NCBI RefSeq assembly: GCF_003933745.1 | Contig: NZ_RSEB01000004.1 | Span: 62,001 to 126,000, forward strand | Direction of reading: 5' to 3' | DNA: 64,000 bases | Origin: Glycomyces terrestris | GTDB lineage: Bacteria > Actinomycetota > Actinomycetes > Mycobacteriales > Micromonosporaceae | Part shown: positions 61,841 through 64,000 of the stretch, one piece after another | Position numbering within the stretch: position 1 is the first letter of the stretch | Layout of the letters: every line of letters begins with the position of its first letter | Program-made: the position numbers and the translations under genes | The notes under the pieces: model-generated | What the model was told of the DNA's origin: nothing | Databases searched by the model: none | The model's input: only the letters and a program-made list of their open reading frames with translations

Positions 61841-62848
61841 CTAGCGCCGGTAGCGGAGCAGCCGCTGGAGCCCGGCCGGATCGCGCCGCTCCGGCACGGC
61901 GACCGCGGCCTCCATCCGGGGCCGCGCGGCCTCGACGTCGAGGTGCGATCCGATCGCGACCAGTTCGCCGGGCCCGGTCGCGTCGCGGGAGGCGACGTCG
62001 ATCCGGTCGCCGACGACGTGCACGACGAAGCCGCGCCGCCGCCCGCCGCCGGTCTCGACGGTGACGGTGCCCTTCATGCGGTACGCGCCCGCCGGCGGGT
62101 GCTCGAGCAGGTCGAGGAGCGCGCCGGGGTCGACCGGGCCCGGGGCCCGCACGGTCACGGACCTGGCGTGCGCGTGGTCGGCCGCGTCGTGGTGGGCCTG
62201 CCGGGCGAGCGCGGCGAGCGGCAGCTCGTCCTCGGGGTCGGCGGTCGAGGCGGTGTCGTAGACGAGCGCCGGGTCCACGCGGCCGTTCGAGGTGCGCACG
62301 AGGTGGATGTCGGGGTTCACGGCCAGGATGCGCCGCTCGATGGCCGCGAGCGCGTCCTCGGCCCCGGCCTCGGGGAGCCGGTCGCACTGGTTGATGACGG
62401 CGAGCGTGGCAGCCTTGAACCGGACCGGCGGCTGGTCGGTGCGGTCGACGGTGTTGAAGTGCTCGACGGCGTCGACCACGTCGACGACCCCGCCCGCGCG
62501 GACCCGCTCGGCCTCGCTGAAGTGGATCATCTTCGCGATGACGCCCGGCTCGGCGATGCCGCTGGCCTCGACGATGACGACGTCGAGCCCGAACTTCGGG
62601 TGCGTGAGCCTGTCAAGGGCCGCGTCGAGGCCGCTGAGGTCCTCGATGCAGCACAGGCAGCCGCCCGCGATCGAGACCGGTTCGTCGATCTGCCCGGTCA
62701 CCAGTGCCGCGTCGACGTTCACCTCGCCGAAGTCGTTCACGATCACGCCGACGCGCGCCCCGGGCTGGCACAGCAGGTGGTTGAGCAGGGTCGTCTTGCC
62801 CGCTCCCAGATAGCCCGTCAGGACGATGACCGGTACCCGCTGCTCCAC
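61841..62848 (-). CDS. G3E family GTPase (CobW/YeiR-type metal chaperone)
   Basis: A 335-aa GTPase of COG0523: Walker A GYLGAGKTT, metal-binding CxCC in GGCLCCIEDLSG, Glu/Gly motif VEASGIAEP, NQCD as the base-recognition motif, then the CobW C-terminal domain. Proteins of this group deliver zinc or other metals. GTG start at 62848. No metal enzyme or transporter is adjacent. Confidence 0.9.
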   Translation of the reverse strand: MEQRVPVIVLTGYLGAGKTTLLNHLLCQPGARVGVIVNDFGEVNVDAALVTGQIDEPVSIAGGCLCCIEDLSGLDAALDRLTHPKFGLDVVIVEASGIAEPGVIAKMIHFSEAERVRAGGVVDVVDAVEHFNTVDRTDQPPVRFKAATLAVINQCDRLPEAGAEDALAAIERRILAVNPDIHLVRTSNGRVDPALVYDTASTADPEDELPLAALARQAHHDAADHAHARSVTVRAPGPVDPGALLDLLEHPPAGAYRMKGTVTVETGGGRRRGFVVHVVGDRIDVASRDATGPGELVAIGSHLDVEAARPRMEAAVAVPERRDPAGLQRLLRYRR

Positions 62849-62946
62849 ACTGCCCCCTCGCTCGATCCGCCTGCGCCATGGGAACACACCGCCGACGGCC
62901 GCCCGCGACCGCCCGGCCCGCTCGTGCCGGCGGTCGCCCGGCCGCC

Positions 62947-63351
62947 TCAGACCAGCCCGATCACCAGGGCCATCGCGAGGAACAGCACGAGCTGGTACGC
63001 GCTGTTCAAGACGGTCAGCTTCGCGGGTTTCAGCTCGAACGCGTTGTGCTGGAGCAGGGTCGACGCCGAGAACGCCAGCCACGCGACGACGCCGACGAGC
63101 AGCGCCGTCCCGACCGGACCGCCGCCGACCGCCTCCTCCGCGACCGCGGTCCCGACCGCCAGCCCCAGCGCCGTCACGGCGTTCGCGACCAGGAGCTGCG
63201 CCATGTTCCGGCGGCTCGCCCGCTTCGAGTCCGCCGGTGCGATCCCGGTCAGCCTCGCCCAGAGGTCCAGGAACGCCTTCCCGTACCAGACGCCCGCCAC
63301 GATCATGCCGACCGCGAGCGCGAGCGCGGCCCCCAACCAGTCGATGTCCAA
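62947..63351 (-). CDS. DUF1761 membrane protein
   Basis: A 134-aa protein with four transmembrane helices. The pattern GMIVAGVWYGKAFLDLWARLTG and QHNAFELKPAKLTVLNSAYQL is that of DUF1761; function unknown. TTG start at 63351 with a GGGATGA-type site upstream. Confidence 0.82.
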   Translation of the reverse strand: MDIDWLGAALALAVGMIVAGVWYGKAFLDLWARLTGIAPADSKRASRRNMAQLLVANAVTALGLAVGTAVAEEAVGGGPVGTALLVGVVAWLAFSASTLLQHNAFELKPAKLTVLNSAYQLVLFLAMALVIGLV

Positions 63352-63420
63352 CCGCTCATCCCTTCACGCCGTCGAAGCGGCGCCGGGCGCCGCCGTACTC
63401 CCTCATGAGATCCCGCGCCG

Positions 63421-63693
63421 TCAGGCGGTGCCGAAGCGCTCGGCGGCCCTCGCACGGGCCTTCTCGGCCTCGACCTCGCGGTCGCGCGGCGGCGCGGTGG
63501 TCACGAGCGCGTCGAGGAGTTCGCGGGTCGCGGCGGCGACGGCCTCCACGGCCTTGTCGAACGCCTCCTCGTTCGCCTTCGACGGGTGGGTGGAGCCGCT
63601 GAGCTTGCGCACGTATTGCAGCGCGGCGGCGGCGACCTCCTCGTCGGTGGCGGGCGGCTCGAAGTTGAACAGGGTCTTGATGCTGCGGCACAT
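63421..63693 (-). CDS. DUF2277 family protein
   Basis: A 90-aa protein beginning MCRSIKTLFNFEPPATDEEV, the hallmark of DUF2277, with the conserved YVRKLSGSTHPSKANEEAFDKAV. Function unknown. ATG at 63693; a TAGGGG just upstream may serve as the ribosome site. Confidence 0.87.
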   Translation of the reverse strand: MCRSIKTLFNFEPPATDEEVAAAALQYVRKLSGSTHPSKANEEAFDKAVEAVAAATRELLDALVTTAPPRDREVEAEKARARAAERFGTA

Positions 63694-63713
63694 GCCCCTA
63701 CGATGCCACGGGG

Positions 63714-64000
63714 CTACGACAGCGCCGGCCCGTTCGCGTCCTCGCCCCACGCCGCGGTGGCCGCGGCCCGCTGCTCCCACTGGCGGACGGCGCCGCCGCC
63801 GGGCTGCCAGCGTTCGCAGAAGTCGCGCAGTTCGCGGCAGCGCTCGACCATGGCGTCGCGCCGCTCGAGCCAGGGCGGGACCGGGAGCCCGTACGCGGCG
63901 TGGAAGTGCTCGACCTCCCGCGCGCGGGCGGGGTGGTGCGTCCGCATGATCCACTCGCACCAGGCGAGGTCGGCGATCCGGTCGCCGTAGCGGGCGAACT
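63714..64000 (-). CDS. unknown protein, 5' end outside the window
   Basis: An open frame that runs from the right edge to a stop at 63714. The visible 95 residues include RYGDRIADLAWCEWIM, THHPARAREVEHFHAAYGLPVPPWLERRD and RCRELRDFCERWQPGGG. An internal ATG at 63947 would give only 77 aa, but the frame is open past it to the edge, so the gene is probably longer. I recognise no family. Confidence 0.6.
   Translation of the reverse strand, partial: FARYGDRIADLAWCEWIMRTHHPARAREVEHFHAAYGLPVPPWLERRDAMVERCRELRDFCERWQPGGGAVRQWEQRAAATAAWGEDANGPALS

Overview
This window is very GC-rich chromosomal DNA of a soil-type actinobacterium. Pointers are the codon-position bias, many GTG/TTG starts, start-stop overlaps (ATGA/GTGA), and repeated leaderless promoters with a -10 element about 6 nt before the start codon. 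The carbohydrate operons and the YbaB/WXG-type toxin cluster would suit a Glycomyces- or Micromonospora-like genus, but the sequence does not settle it. I see no tRNA, rRNA, insertion sequence, prophage or CRISPR array.

Layout. (1) 1-6300: an acetyltransferase, two divergent MarR regulators sharing palindromic operators, and a tyrosine-degradation operon (hpd, hmgA, an unknown 311-aa protein, fahA) with no recognisable maleylacetoacetate isomerase. (2) 6300-21450: endonuclease IV and a ROK regulator, then a locus that looks built for galactomannan: ROK repressor plus GH36 alpha-galactosidase on one strand, and on the other an oligosaccharide/peptide-type ABC importer, a GH2 beta-mannosidase and a mannonate-dehydratase-like enzyme. 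A near-consensus promoter has a palindrome inside its spacer. (3) 21500-29000: a DUF389 membrane protein, another membrane protein and a second SBP_bac_5-type ABC importer, followed by an unusually AT-rich gene-free stretch with palindromes and a promoter (29004-29676).

(4) 29677-36130: a membrane-anchored Hsp70-WD40 fusion, a transglutaminase-like protein, and a compact cluster that looks like a secreted deaminase toxin system: two YbaB paralogues, an EspC/WXG100-like protein, a CpnT-type trafficking domain, a YwqJ-like deaminase as a separate overlapping gene, and a YwqK-like immunity protein with its own promoter. This is the most system-like novelty in the window. (5) 36175-39180: a phosphotransferase, then an HxlR regulator and MFS exporter with shared palindromes. 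(6) 39238-46124: an LplABC-type sugar importer with a GH3 glycosidase and a DUF624 protein. (7) 46121-55480: CDF metal exporter, GH2 hydrolase, YbaK, Lrp regulator, tryptophanase, WYL regulator, UvrA-like ATPase and a lipoprotein.

(8) 55463-60188: an RNA-repair operon, hen1-pnkp-rlaP: Hen1 2'-O-methylates RNA 3' ends, Pnkp heals and seals breaks, RlaP is a predicted nucleotidyltransferase. (9) 60309-64000: small stand-alone genes (DHFR-like reductase, AhpD-like protein, G3E GTPase, DUF1761, DUF2277) and a protein cut by the window edge.

All functional statements rest on reading translated sequence and motifs by eye; no database search was run.
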